This document shows, one piece after another, positions 35,915-44,241 of a stretch of DNA of 64,000 nt. Under the pieces are notes generated by a model. It saw only the letters and a program-made list of their open reading frames with translations. It searched no databases and had not been told where the DNA came from. This DNA comes from DATJKD01 sp963834855 (GTDB lineage: Bacteria > Pseudomonadota > Gammaproteobacteria > Steroidobacterales > Steroidobacteraceae), in NCBI GenBank assembly GCA_963834855.1, contig CAWIDH010000013.1:1-64000 (forward strand), given 5' to 3'. Within the stretch, counting starts at the first letter, position 1, and each line of letters starts with the position of its first letter. The position numbers and the translations under genes were made by a program.

Positions 35915-37328
35915 TCAGACCGGCGGCTTGAGCTCTCCGAGCACTGTTGGGATCAGTTCCGACACTGTCGGATGGATGTGCATGGCGCGCTGCAGGGTCG
36001 TATAGGGTGCCCCCGCGTACATGATGTCGATGATCCCGTGGATCGCCTCATCGCCCCCTGTTCCGAGGATCGCGGCGCCGAGAATCAGAGCGGGTTTCGG
36101 CGTCGACGATGATCTTCATGAAACCTTGCGTCTCGCCCTTTTCGACTGCGCGCGAGACCCTCGTCATCGGCCGGAGCCCGACCCGGACGCGCTTTCCGGC
36201 GGCCCGCGCCTCGACTTCGGTCAGCCCGACCCGCCCAAGCGGCGGGTCAGTATAAAGAGCGTAAGCCGGTATCCGGTCGCCTACCCGACGTGACCCTTTA
36301 TCGAGCAGATTGGCGGCGACGATCTCGAAGTCGTTGTAAGCCGTGTGGGTGAACGCTCCCTTTCCATTGCAGTCGCCCAATGCCCAGACTCCGTTCGCAC
36401 GGGTGCGCAACTCGTCATCGACAACGATATAGCCGCGCTTGTCGATCTCGACCCGCGCCGTTTCGAGCCCGAGGTCGTCGGTATTCGGACGGCGACCGAC
36501 AGCCAGAAGCACGTGTGATCCGACAACCGACGGCTCACCAGCACTGCAGGCGACGTGGACGCAGATGTCCTGCCCGCGCGCCTCGAAGCGAACGCATTCT
36601 GCGCTCAGCCTGATCTGGATCCCTTCGGCTTCGAGGATCTCCTTGACTGCGACCGAGACCTCGGGGTCCTCGCGCTGGATCAGGCGATCAGCCATTTCGA
36701 CGATGGTGACCTCGCTCCCGAAGCGCCGATAGATCTGGCCGAACTCGAGCCCGACATAGCTGCCGCCGACAATCACGAGATGGCGCGGCAGTACGTCCAG
36801 TTCGAGTATGGTGGTGTTGGTGAGATAGCTCACCTGGTCGATGCCGGGCAGATCAGGAACGTTCGCGCGGCCGCCGACATTGAGGAAGATCTTCTCAGCG
36901 GTCAGCAATTGATCGCCTACCCTCACCTCGCGCGATGATTCGAGCCGCGCGTGGCCGCGGTAGACGGCGCAGTTTGGCATGCTCCTCAGCCATGCCTCCA
37001 CGCCATCTCGGGAGTTGCGGACCACGGTGTCCTGCCGGAGCTTGACCTTCTTCATATCAACGGCGACTGCCCCACCTGTCTTGACGCCATACTCCGCCGC
37101 GCGGCGCGCCAGATGGGCGGCATACGCGCTCGCCACCAGGGTCTTGGTCGGCGTGCAGCCGGTGTTCACGCAGGTGCCGCCGAACAGCTTGCGCTCGACG
37201 AGAGCGACTTTCATGCCCTCATCGGTCAGACGGCCAGCCAGGGGAGGCCCCGCTTGGCCGGCTCCCACGATGATCGCGTCGAAGGTCTGAGTCATGTCGC
37301 GTTGCGTCGGTTGCTTCGGCCAGCTCAT
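35915..37328 (-). CDS. Class I pyridine nucleotide-disulfide oxidoreductase (MerA-like), frameshifted near end
   Basis: This flavoprotein has about 471 residues. IIVGAGQAGPPLA is the FAD site and GGTCVNTGCTPTKTL the redox-active disulfide (about residue 48). VIVGGSYVGLEFG is the NAD(P) site, and WALGDCNGKGAFTHTA closes the FAD domain. The present frame ends at 36048 in unrelated residues; removing one base near 36096 restores LILGAAILGTGGDEAIHGII and the C-terminal HIHPTVSELIP, where His-Glu is the proton relay of this enzyme class. It may reduce a disulfide such as glutathione disulfide, or mercury, or another acceptor. The start at 37328 has a perfect GGAGGAACGA Shine-Dalgarno. It faces the SDR-GST-SDR genes. 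Confidence 0.88.
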
Positions 37329-37528
37329 TCGTTCCTCCCGCCTGCTGCAGGAAAGGAACGTACACCACCGCCGCCCGCAGCGACAGAGACAACAGGACCG
37401 TCCGACTCGGCTCACAGGGCCGTATGCGTCGGCGCGCTCTGATGTTACGGTGCTCCCTCAACGGGGAACAGACGATTCATGAACAGGCATGAGCCTCACG
37501 CGTGGAAAATCCAACAGGGCAGCAATGC

Positions 37529-37984
37529 ATGAAAGACGGGCTTGATTACCAGGCGATGCTCGACGTTGCTCTCGAGGAGGCAAGGCTTGGCTTGGCTGAA
37601 GGTGGCATTCCGATCGGGGCAGCTCTCTTTGACCGAGCCGGGATGCTGCTTGGGCGAGGTCACAATCGTCGTGTCCAGGAGAACGACCCATCGGTGCACG
37701 GTGAGACCGATGCCTTCCGAAAGGCAGGCCGTCAGCGTCGGTACCAGGATACAGTCATGGTCACGACGTTGGCTCCATGCTGGTATTGCAGCGGGCTCAT
37801 CGTCCAGTTCCGGATCGGTAAAGTAGTGGTGGGCGAGTCGCGCACGTTCCGCGGCGGAATTGATTGGCTGCGTGAGCGAGGCGTGGACGTCCTTGATCTG
37901 GACTCACCCGAATGCGTGGGCCTGCTCACGGCGTTCATCGAGGCGCATCCTGACGTCTGGCACGAAGACATTGGGATGGCATGA
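37529..37984 (+). CDS. Cytosine deaminase (yeast Fcy1-type)
   Basis: This is a 151-residue zinc deaminase of the CDA fold. HGETDAF (about residue 53) supplies a His ligand and the catalytic Glu, and TTLAPCWYCSGLIVQF (about residue 80) the two Cys ligands. VVVGESRTFRGG and the C-terminal DVWHEDIG match the yeast cytosine deaminase pattern rather than tRNA or guanine deaminases. It should convert cytosine to uracil, which could enter the PreTA route encoded 11 kb away. The ATG at 37529 is used; a GTG at 37502 would add nine residues. It is divergent from the disulfide reductase gene. Confidence 0.85.
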   Translation: MKDGLDYQAMLDVALEEARLGLAEGGIPIGAALFDRAGMLLGRGHNRRVQENDPSVHGETDAFRKAGRQRRYQDTVMVTTLAPCWYCSGLIVQFRIGKVVVGESRTFRGGIDWLRERGVDVLDLDSPECVGLLTAFIEAHPDVWHEDIGMA

Positions 37985-38065
37985 GTAACGTCACCTGCAC
38001 GATGAGAGCCTCGACGCGGCAACGGTAGTATTCACGGACACTCACAAAATCAAGGTGGATGGCCC

Positions 38066-38992
38066 ATGCGTTTCCTGGTCACTGCGCTGCTCGTGTTGCT
38101 GGGCGCCGCGCCCCTCGTCTGCCGCGCGCAGACCCCTCCCGAAGCACCCGCCATCGAAGCGCCAAAGGCAGTGCTGGTGACCGGCGCGAGCACCGGGATC
38201 GGCCGCAAGATCACCGAACACCTCGCGTCCCGGGGATATTTCGTCTACGCCGGCGCGCGCAAACAGGCCGACCTCGACGCACTGAACGCCATCAGGAATG
38301 TGCAGGCCGTGCGACTCGACGTCACCGAGCAAAAGGACATCGACGCCGCCGTCGAGACCATCACGAAGGGCGGCCGCGGCTTGTACGGACTCGTCAACAA
38401 CGCCGGCATCGCCACGCTCGGCTCGGTTGCCGAGACCAGCATGGAGGAGTTCGATCTGCTCATGGATGTGAATGTCTATGGCCCGTACCGCATGGCCAAG
38501 GCATTCACGCCGCTGATCGTGGCCGCCAAAGGCCGCATCACCAACATCGGCTCGATCTCCGGAATCCTCGCGTCGCGCGACCTGTCTGCCTACGCCATGA
38601 GCAAACACGCCATTGAGGCCTTCACGGATTCACTCGCCACGCAGCTGGCGCCGCTTGGCGTGCAGGTGAACGTCGTCGAGCCCGGCAACTACGACACGGA
38701 CATCGGCAAGAGCGCCGTGCGGCGCACCGGCATGGAAAACCGCTTCGCGGATCGCAGCAAGTACAAGAAGCCGGATGAAGTGGCGGCGGCAGTCGAGCAG
38801 GCCTTGTTCGAGGAGAACCCGAAGCGCCGCTACATGGTGGTGCCGGAGCAGCGCGAGGCGGAAGTCACGATTCGCAAGCAGATTGAGCAGCTGGTGCAGC
38901 TCAACGAAGGCCAGCCTTATGCGTATGATCGCGACGCGCTGGTGAAGATGCTGGACGAGGCGCTGGCGACGGCGCGGCCGCGAACAAAGTAG
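38066..38992 (+). CDS. Exported SDR family oxidoreductase
   Basis: This 308-residue short-chain dehydrogenase has a cleavable-looking signal peptide (residues 1-21, LVTALLVLLGAAPLVCRAQ) ahead of the Rossmann domain. The SDR motifs are intact: VTGASTGIGR (about residue 39), NNAGIATLG (about residue 112) and YAMSKHAI (about residue 178). Export is unusual because NAD(P) is scarce in the periplasm, so the hydrophobic N-terminus may instead be a membrane anchor. VVPEQREAEVTIRKQIEQL near the end is typical of retinol dehydrogenase-like SDRs. The substrate is unknown. Confidence 0.82.
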   Translation: MRFLVTALLVLLGAAPLVCRAQTPPEAPAIEAPKAVLVTGASTGIGRKITEHLASRGYFVYAGARKQADLDALNAIRNVQAVRLDVTEQKDIDAAVETITKGGRGLYGLVNNAGIATLGSVAETSMEEFDLLMDVNVYGPYRMAKAFTPLIVAAKGRITNIGSISGILASRDLSAYAMSKHAIEAFTDSLATQLAPLGVQVNVVEPGNYDTDIGKSAVRRTGMENRFADRSKYKKPDEVAAAVEQALFEENPKRRYMVVPEQREAEVTIRKQIEQLVQLNEGQPYAYDRDALVKMLDEALATARPRTK

Positions 38993-39097
38993 ACCGCGCC
39001 CTTGTCCGGCCGGGATTCGTGAGGCGCTCTACGCCCTTGTTTGGTCAGAACCTATGCTCAAGGTGGCCGCTCGATACAGTGTTTCCGTTTGATAGCG

Positions 39098-40798
39098 CTA
39101 CAGAGTCTTGAAGAAACTCGTCTCCTTCCATTCCGGCGCCTCATCCTGGTTGGCTACCCTGAACACAACTTCGCGCAGGACCTCCGCGTACTTGCCGACT
39201 GCGGCGAAATCCACCGGCTGACCGAGATCATCCGCTGGTGCGTGGTAGCGCTGCGCGAACCACCGTTTCTCGATGGCCTCCTCCGGGCTGCCTTCGGCAA
39301 TCCCGTTCTTGAAGGCGATCGACGGAATTCCACCTCGGATGAAGCTGTACTGATCGCTCCGGATAAAGCGGAACCGCTGGGGTTGCGGATCTGGTTGCAC
39401 CTGCAGCCCGGCTTGAGTTGCCACGGCACGAAGGTCATCGCCGAGGCTGGACTCATCAAGGCCAAAAACCATCAACGCTTTGAGCGGGGAGATGGGCAGA
39501 AACAGGTCGGTGTTCACGTTCGCCACGATCGGGAGCCGACGCGATGCCGCGACGAAATAGTGGGACCCCAGAAGCCCAAACTCCTCTGCGGTGACTGCCA
39601 GCAGGATGATTGACCGTCTCGGGCGCAGCTGCCGGGCACGCACCTGATTGGCGATCTCCATGAGAGCAGCGATTCCCATCGCATTGTCCATCGCACCGTT
39701 GTAGATGCGGTCCTCCTCCGTCCCGAATACGCCCAGGTGATCCAGGTGCGCGGATACCACAACATATTCCTTACGCAGTTTGGGGTCGGTTCCGGGAATG
39801 ACCGCGACGACATTCTGTGAATCCGTCCTGGTGATCTGCAGATCTGCCGATGCGCGGATTCGGACCGGCAGATCAAAGCGAGGCAGCGGCAGGCCGTCTC
39901 GGAGAGCCTTGAGAATCTCGTTGAACGAGTAACCAGAATTCGCGAACAGCTTGTCCGCGTGTTCAGGATTCAGGGTCATCGAAAGCTCTTGGCCGGGATA
40001 GTCATCAAGCGAGCGATCGGCCAGGGCCACGAATGGATCAGTCCGACGGAGCGCCAGTCGCTTCCAGGGGACATCCATGCTGAAGGGATTGAGGATCAGG
40101 ATGATCCCTCGAGCCCCGGCTGCCTTGTACGCCTTCCAACGCTCGGCGGGCGATCCAAAGTGGGCCCGTAATGCTCCAGGCAGGCCTTCGGGTGTCGCAT
40201 TGAAAGCGACAACCACCTTCCCGTTCAGGTCGAGCCCGGCAAGATCATCGACGCTCCGATCTGGCGTCTGCAGGCCATAGCCCAGAAATATCAACGGCGC
40301 GTCCAGCGTCCGTTCGTTGTTGCCACGGAGATTGAAGATTACGTCCTCACCGAGCGTAAGCGGCTCGACCGACCCTTGCCTGATTAAATCGACGCGGGAT
40401 TGCTCCTCGCGGACTTGTCGCAGTTCGAGTCCCACGACCTGCTCGTAGGTTCGATTCGCCAATGGTTCAAGTCCTGCCTCGCGAAAGTGCTGAGCCACGT
40501 AACGTGCCGCGCGCCGGTGACCCTCGGAGCCTGCCTTGCGACCCTCCAGAGAATCATCCGCGAGCACTTGTACGTATGACCAGCAGCGCCGACCAATGGC
40601 CTCGGCGGTCTCCCCTTTCCCGGTCAGCTGCTGGCGTGCGGCCGACGCATCCTGTGCCATGAGACGTTCGTTACTGACCACGGTGGGGGCCAAAGCGAGC
40701 GCTCCATAGATTGCACATGCCGCTCCCAGGAACGTCCTGCGTGAGAGCCCTCTGTCGCGAATGCACGGCAGAATTCCTTGACGGGTGATCTGGCGCAT
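39098..40798 (-). CDS. Tat-exported M28 family metallopeptidase
   Basis: This is a 566-residue zinc aminopeptidase-like protein. The N-terminus has a Tat signal (LSRRTFLGAACAIYGALALA). A PA-type domain is inserted (about residues 130-320). The M28 zinc ligands appear in order: SAHLDHLG, GAMDNAMG, AEEFGLLGS with the catalytic Glu, NVNTDLF and RYHAPADD. It probably removes N-terminal residues from peptides in the periplasm or outside the cell. The ATG at 40798 is 9 bases after the stop of the upstream PLP-dependent gene, so the two are co-expressed. The TTG two codons earlier is an alternative start. Confidence 0.9.
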   Translation of the reverse strand: MRQITRQGILPCIRDRGLSRRTFLGAACAIYGALALAPTVVSNERLMAQDASAARQQLTGKGETAEAIGRRCWSYVQVLADDSLEGRKAGSEGHRRAARYVAQHFREAGLEPLANRTYEQVVGLELRQVREEQSRVDLIRQGSVEPLTLGEDVIFNLRGNNERTLDAPLIFLGYGLQTPDRSVDDLAGLDLNGKVVVAFNATPEGLPGALRAHFGSPAERWKAYKAAGARGIILILNPFSMDVPWKRLALRRTDPFVALADRSLDDYPGQELSMTLNPEHADKLFANSGYSFNEILKALRDGLPLPRFDLPVRIRASADLQITRTDSQNVVAVIPGTDPKLRKEYVVVSAHLDHLGVFGTEEDRIYNGAMDNAMGIAALMEIANQVRARQLRPRRSIILLAVTAEEFGLLGSHYFVAASRRLPIVANVNTDLFLPISPLKALMVFGLDESSLGDDLRAVATQAGLQVQPDPQPQRFRFIRSDQYSFIRGGIPSIAFKNGIAEGSPEEAIEKRWFAQRYHAPADDLGQPVDFAAVGKYAEVLREVVFRVANQDEAPEWKETSFFKTL

Positions 40799-40807
40799 GG
40801 TCAATGC

Positions 40808-42130
40808 TCAACTAGGTCGACGGGGTTCGCGGGACATGTGTTGCAGGGCCTCGACCAGGCGGTCAACGTCGCTGGGCCGCGAATACAGGTACAGCGACGC
40901 TCTGGCTGCGGCGTTGACGCCGAAACGCTTCAGCAACGGCAACGCGGAAAGATCTCCGGCCCGAACGGCGATGCCTTGCTCGTCCAGTCGACGCATGACC
41001 TCACCGGGTGCCCAGCCAGATAGGACGAACGAAAAGACGGGTATTCGTCGAGTCGCTTCCTTGGGACCGAGCAGGCGCAGGCCGGAAACTTCTGCAAATC
41101 GCTCGAGTGCGTACGTCGTCAATCTCTCCTCATGCCGCTCAATCGCGCTGCGCCCTATCGCCTCGAGATATCGAACTGCAGCCGCCAGACCAATCGGACC
41201 GGTTACATTGGGGGTCCCTGCGCCAAATTTGCGAGCACCGTGCTCGAGCTGCTGTGTCTCGCGATCGACGTCGTGCGCCATGTTGGAGCCCGCCTGGTAC
41301 GGCGGCATCGCCTCCAGGATCTCGCGGCGACTCCACAGGACGCCGACTCCCATCGGTCCCAGCATCTTGTGGCTCGAGAACGCAAGGAAGTCGCACCCGA
41401 TGCCTTGGACATCAACACCGACATGAGGGACAGATTGCGCAGCATCCACGAGCACTTTCGCGCCGGCCCGATGCGCGTGCGTGCAGATCTCCCGGGCGTC
41501 ATTGATGTAGCCCGCCACGTTTGACACATGGCTGAATGCAACGAGGCGCGTTCTATCTGAGAGCTGTCGGTCGAGATCCGCGAGCAGGATTCGCCCCTCG
41601 TCATCGACATCGACGAAGCGAAGCTTCGCTCCCGTGTGCTCCGTAGCGAGTCGCCATGGCAGGAGGTTCGACGCATGCTCTGAAACAGTCAGAAGAATCT
41701 CGTCGCCCGGGCGCAAAGCCGATCGTGCCCACGCAGTGGCCACGAGATTGATCGCTTCAGTCGTTCCTCGAACCCAGACGATCTCGTCGGCACCCGCAGC
41801 GTTCAGAAATCTGGCGATCGTCTGGCGAGCATCCTCGTAGGACTCATGCGCCCGGCGTGCCAGTGCATGCAATGCGGGCCCCGGGTTTGCGTTAACCCGG
41901 CAGTAGTAGTCGACCATCGACTGGATCACGGAAAGCGGGCGCTGTGTAGTTGCCGCACTATCCAGGTAAACAAGGGCGCGTTCGCCCACTGATTGCAGGA
42001 GCGCCGGAAAGTCCGCCCGCAGGTAGTCAAGGTCCCCGGTGGCCGCGGTCTCGGATCCGCCGGACCTTGACCAAGGCATTAAGGCCATCGCGAGACTGGC
42101 AACCATGCGGGAGAGTTCTCTGCGAGTCAC
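40808..42130 (-). CDS. Exported aminotransferase class V/desulfurase-like PLP protein lacking the catalytic Cys
   Basis: This 440-residue protein has the SufS-like fold type I. VYLDSAATTQRP, RGTTEAINLVA, SEHASNLLPW, VDAAQSVPH and SSHKMLGPMGVGVLW (PLP Lys) are clear. The SufS catalytic loop, normally RxGHHCAQP, reads RAGDLSALP, so Cys is replaced by Ser and both His are gone; the following LLKRFGVNAAARASLYLY is conserved. It therefore is unlikely to be a working cysteine desulfurase. The first residues TRRELSRMVASLAMALM look like a Tat signal, which would be unusual for this family. The start is GTG at 42130. It forms an operon with the M28 peptidase. Confidence 0.85.
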   Translation of the reverse strand: MTRRELSRMVASLAMALMPWSRSGGSETAATGDLDYLRADFPALLQSVGERALVYLDSAATTQRPLSVIQSMVDYYCRVNANPGPALHALARRAHESYEDARQTIARFLNAAGADEIVWVRGTTEAINLVATAWARSALRPGDEILLTVSEHASNLLPWRLATEHTGAKLRFVDVDDEGRILLADLDRQLSDRTRLVAFSHVSNVAGYINDAREICTHAHRAGAKVLVDAAQSVPHVGVDVQGIGCDFLAFSSHKMLGPMGVGVLWSRREILEAMPPYQAGSNMAHDVDRETQQLEHGARKFGAGTPNVTGPIGLAAAVRYLEAIGRSAIERHEERLTTYALERFAEVSGLRLLGPKEATRRIPVFSFVLSGWAPGEVMRRLDEQGIAVRAGDLSALPLLKRFGVNAAARASLYLYSRPSDVDRLVEALQHMSREPRRPS

Positions 42131-42152
42131 ACCAACTGCTCGGATACGCTAA

Positions 42153-42177
42153 TATCACAAACTTGATTCATGTGATA
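42153..42177. promoter_or_regulatory. Inverted repeat operator upstream of the PLP/M28 operon
   Basis: TATCACA and TGTGATA form a perfect 7-bp inverted repeat with an 11-base spacer, 23 bases before the GTG start of the PLP gene. A TATACT box lies just upstream on the minus strand. This is a likely operator of an unidentified regulator; no regulator gene is adjacent. Confidence 0.5.
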
Positions 42178-42369
42178 CGAGTATATCCCACACACGCAGA
42201 AGCCGGCAAGCCCTGACTGCGGCGACGCAGCGCTCAGCGGTAGTTCTTGTTTGAGACCTCTGCGGTCGGACGCGAGCGCAGAACGATGGGCTCAGGCGGC
42301 AGCGAGTCCGTGTGTCGAATGGGCGACGGGCACTGTGCCGAGCGAAGGGCCCGATAGACGATTCTCTTC

Positions 42370-43359
42370 CTAGCTGTCCGGCACGAACGATCGATAGAGC
42401 TCGCCAAACAGCATGTATCCGCGCTCCAGCCGGTCTTCGTCCCTTGCGTGGCTCGCGATGATGCCGCTCAGAATCTGCTTGACCCCCGCCGTCTCATCGC
42501 GCTCGTACTTGCGATCCTTGAGATCCAGGTCGTGCACGATCTCAGCTATGGCCTTGAGCGCTCGATCCTTTCGCCCGATCACGTCAAGCAGCACTTCGAA
42601 CGTGCAGCGTTCAGCGTCGTGCGTGTATTCCGCTTCGTACATGTCAAAACGAAGCTCATCCTTCTCCGGGCGATAGTGCCGATCAGTCACGAACTTGAAT
42701 CGCGCCTTGGGGTCGATCCACCGCTTGATGAGCCAGGCGCTCGCCATGCGATCGACATGGACGTCTGCCCGAGTCACCCATGTACGACTCTCAAGTTGGG
42801 GTTTAGCCTTGGCGCGTCGTCTCATCGGCGGCTCCGGTGCGCTGTCTACTGTGCGCTGCTCCAGTTTCTGCAAGAGTGCTTCCGCGATTTCACGGCCGGT
42901 GGCACTGAAGAAATCGATCCTCTCGATTTCGCTGAGCCGCTGACGAAAGCGCTGCGTTTCGGCCGACGGCTCATCGGGCACAGCGCGACGACGATGGGTG
43001 CTCGAGACAGAGTCACGCAGCTCAGTCACCAAGCTACGATAGTCTTCCTCGCGAGCATCGTTGAAAAGACACCGGAGGTCCTTATCGGTGAGCCCTTCCA
43101 CGGCATTCGCCTCAAAGATTGCGCCGCCCCCTCCCCCGGCCTGGATCTCGCGCAAAATCCATGTGAAATCCTCAAGCGCATCTTCGCTCTTTGGCAACAC
43201 ATATAAGGCATTTCGGAACGACACGGCGCCGACGGACTGCAGTCGCCGCCAGGCCTTGACGCGCAGATATCCGGGTTGCGGAGGCATCTGGAATGCGAGA
43301 ATTAACCAGGCGGGCTCCCTGGCTGACGTTGACTGTTCGGGCACGGTGGTTCGCAACAT
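42370..43359 (-). CDS. chrB: Chromate resistance protein ChrB
   Basis: This 329-residue protein matches ChrB. The N-terminal domain (AWLILAFQMPPQPGYLRVKAWRRLQ, then GAVSFRNALYVLP) and the C-terminal ChrB domain (TWVTRADVHVDRMASAWLIKRWIDP, then FDMYEAEYTHDAERCTFEVLL) are both present. ChrB is a chromate-sensing regulator of chrA in several proteobacteria. No ChrA transporter gene lies in this window, so this copy is separated from its usual partner. The ATG at 43359 is used; a TTG eight codons upstream is possible. Confidence 0.92.
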   Translation of the reverse strand: MLRTTVPEQSTSAREPAWLILAFQMPPQPGYLRVKAWRRLQSVGAVSFRNALYVLPKSEDALEDFTWILREIQAGGGGGAIFEANAVEGLTDKDLRCLFNDAREEDYRSLVTELRDSVSSTHRRRAVPDEPSAETQRFRQRLSEIERIDFFSATGREIAEALLQKLEQRTVDSAPEPPMRRRAKAKPQLESRTWVTRADVHVDRMASAWLIKRWIDPKARFKFVTDRHYRPEKDELRFDMYEAEYTHDAERCTFEVLLDVIGRKDRALKAIAEIVHDLDLKDRKYERDETAGVKQILSGIIASHARDEDRLERGYMLFGELYRSFVPDS

Positions 43360-43412
43360 ACGCGCCCGACTCAGCCCGATCAACGGAGTACGCGCGTTCG
43401 CAATCCTGGTCG

Positions 43413-43982
43413 CTATGCGAGTGACAAGGACATTTCTACGAGCTGCCGGTCGCCCGTATCTGGTGCGATCTCGAAGCCAGCCCGCCGGGCGAGGCTCTTG
43501 ACGCGCTCGTTTTCGGACAGAGTGATGCCAACCATTGTCCTCAGGCCGCGAGAACGGCCCGCCTCGATCAGGCTACCCAGGAGTTGTTGAGCAACGCCCT
43601 TGCCGTGCCAGTCGTCGCTGACCACGACGGCAACCTCGCAGGTCACGCCATCGTCGAGCACGACGTAGCGAGCGACACCAATCTGGCGCTCGCCGTCGGG
43701 CGTGGCGATCACGGCGACGAGCGCCATCTCTCGCGTGTAGTCGATCTCCGTCCAGCGCGAGAGCAATTCGGGCGTGATGTCGTTCACCGGGCCCAGGAAG
43801 CGCAGATACCGCGATCTAGGAGACAGCCGATGCACGAACTCCCGCTCCGCTGCGGCGTCCTCGGGGCAAATCGGCCGCAGCAGTACCGACGTGCCGTTCG
43901 CGAGCTGAACGATCCGCGTCAGGCCTGACGGGTACCCGTTGGCCGACGGCTGGGGTGGAGTCGGCGGGGTTTCAAAGTCCAT
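43413..43982 (-). CDS. GNAT family N-acetyltransferase
   Basis: This is a 189-residue acetyltransferase. RPICPEDAAAEREFVHRLSP near residue 34 is the usual N-terminal helix-strand. VAVVVSDDWHGKGVAQQLLGSLIEAGRSRG (about residues 118-147) holds the acetyl-CoA pyrophosphate loop (WHGKGVAQ). The pattern recalls the C-terminal acetyltransferase domain of Pat-type protein acetylases, without their CoA-ligase-like part, so protein Lys acetylation is possible but unproven. The start at 43982 is preferred over longer frames because the upstream residues are low-complexity. It is divergent from the Fic gene and may share its control region. Confidence 0.85.
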   Translation of the reverse strand: MDFETPPTPPQPSANGYPSGLTRIVQLANGTSVLLRPICPEDAAAEREFVHRLSPRSRYLRFLGPVNDITPELLSRWTEIDYTREMALVAVIATPDGERQIGVARYVVLDDGVTCEVAVVVSDDWHGKGVAQQLLGSLIEAGRSRGLRTMVGITLSENERVKSLARRAGFEIAPDTGDRQLVEMSLSLA

Positions 43983-44140
43983 GTTTCGTCCATCGTTGCG
44001 CGGCGGCCAGGGCAGACACATGCCGTTCGATGGGCAGTGTACCGTGGGATTGTTGCAGCGCAGCAAGTCCGGGTATTTGCTCGTGTAGCGACGGCGAGAC
44101 CCACAGGGTACTGAATTAATTGGGTTATCCACAGTTCGGT

Positions 44141-44240
44141 GCGGAGAATAGGCAACTCTATCTCCGCGCAGGATGCGGAGATAATTCTCGCGGGTGCGGA
44201 GAATAAGGCGGCATAATCTCCGCGGAGACTGCGGAGATTA
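44141..44240 (+). promoter_or_regulatory. Operator array of repeated GCGGAGA half-sites before fic
   Basis: Two similar units (44141-44183 and 44196-44239) each read GCGGAGAATA, then ATCTCCGC, a 7-base spacer, and GCGGAGAT. Both units therefore contain the perfect palindrome ATCTCCGC-N7-GCGGAGAT (44160-44182 and 44216-44238). A degenerate half-site (TTCTCGCGG) lies between them. The array ends one base before the fic ATG, so a protein bound there would block transcription or translation start. The Fic protein has a C-terminal helix-turn-helix and is the obvious binder. Confidence 0.8.
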
Positions 44241-44241
44241 G

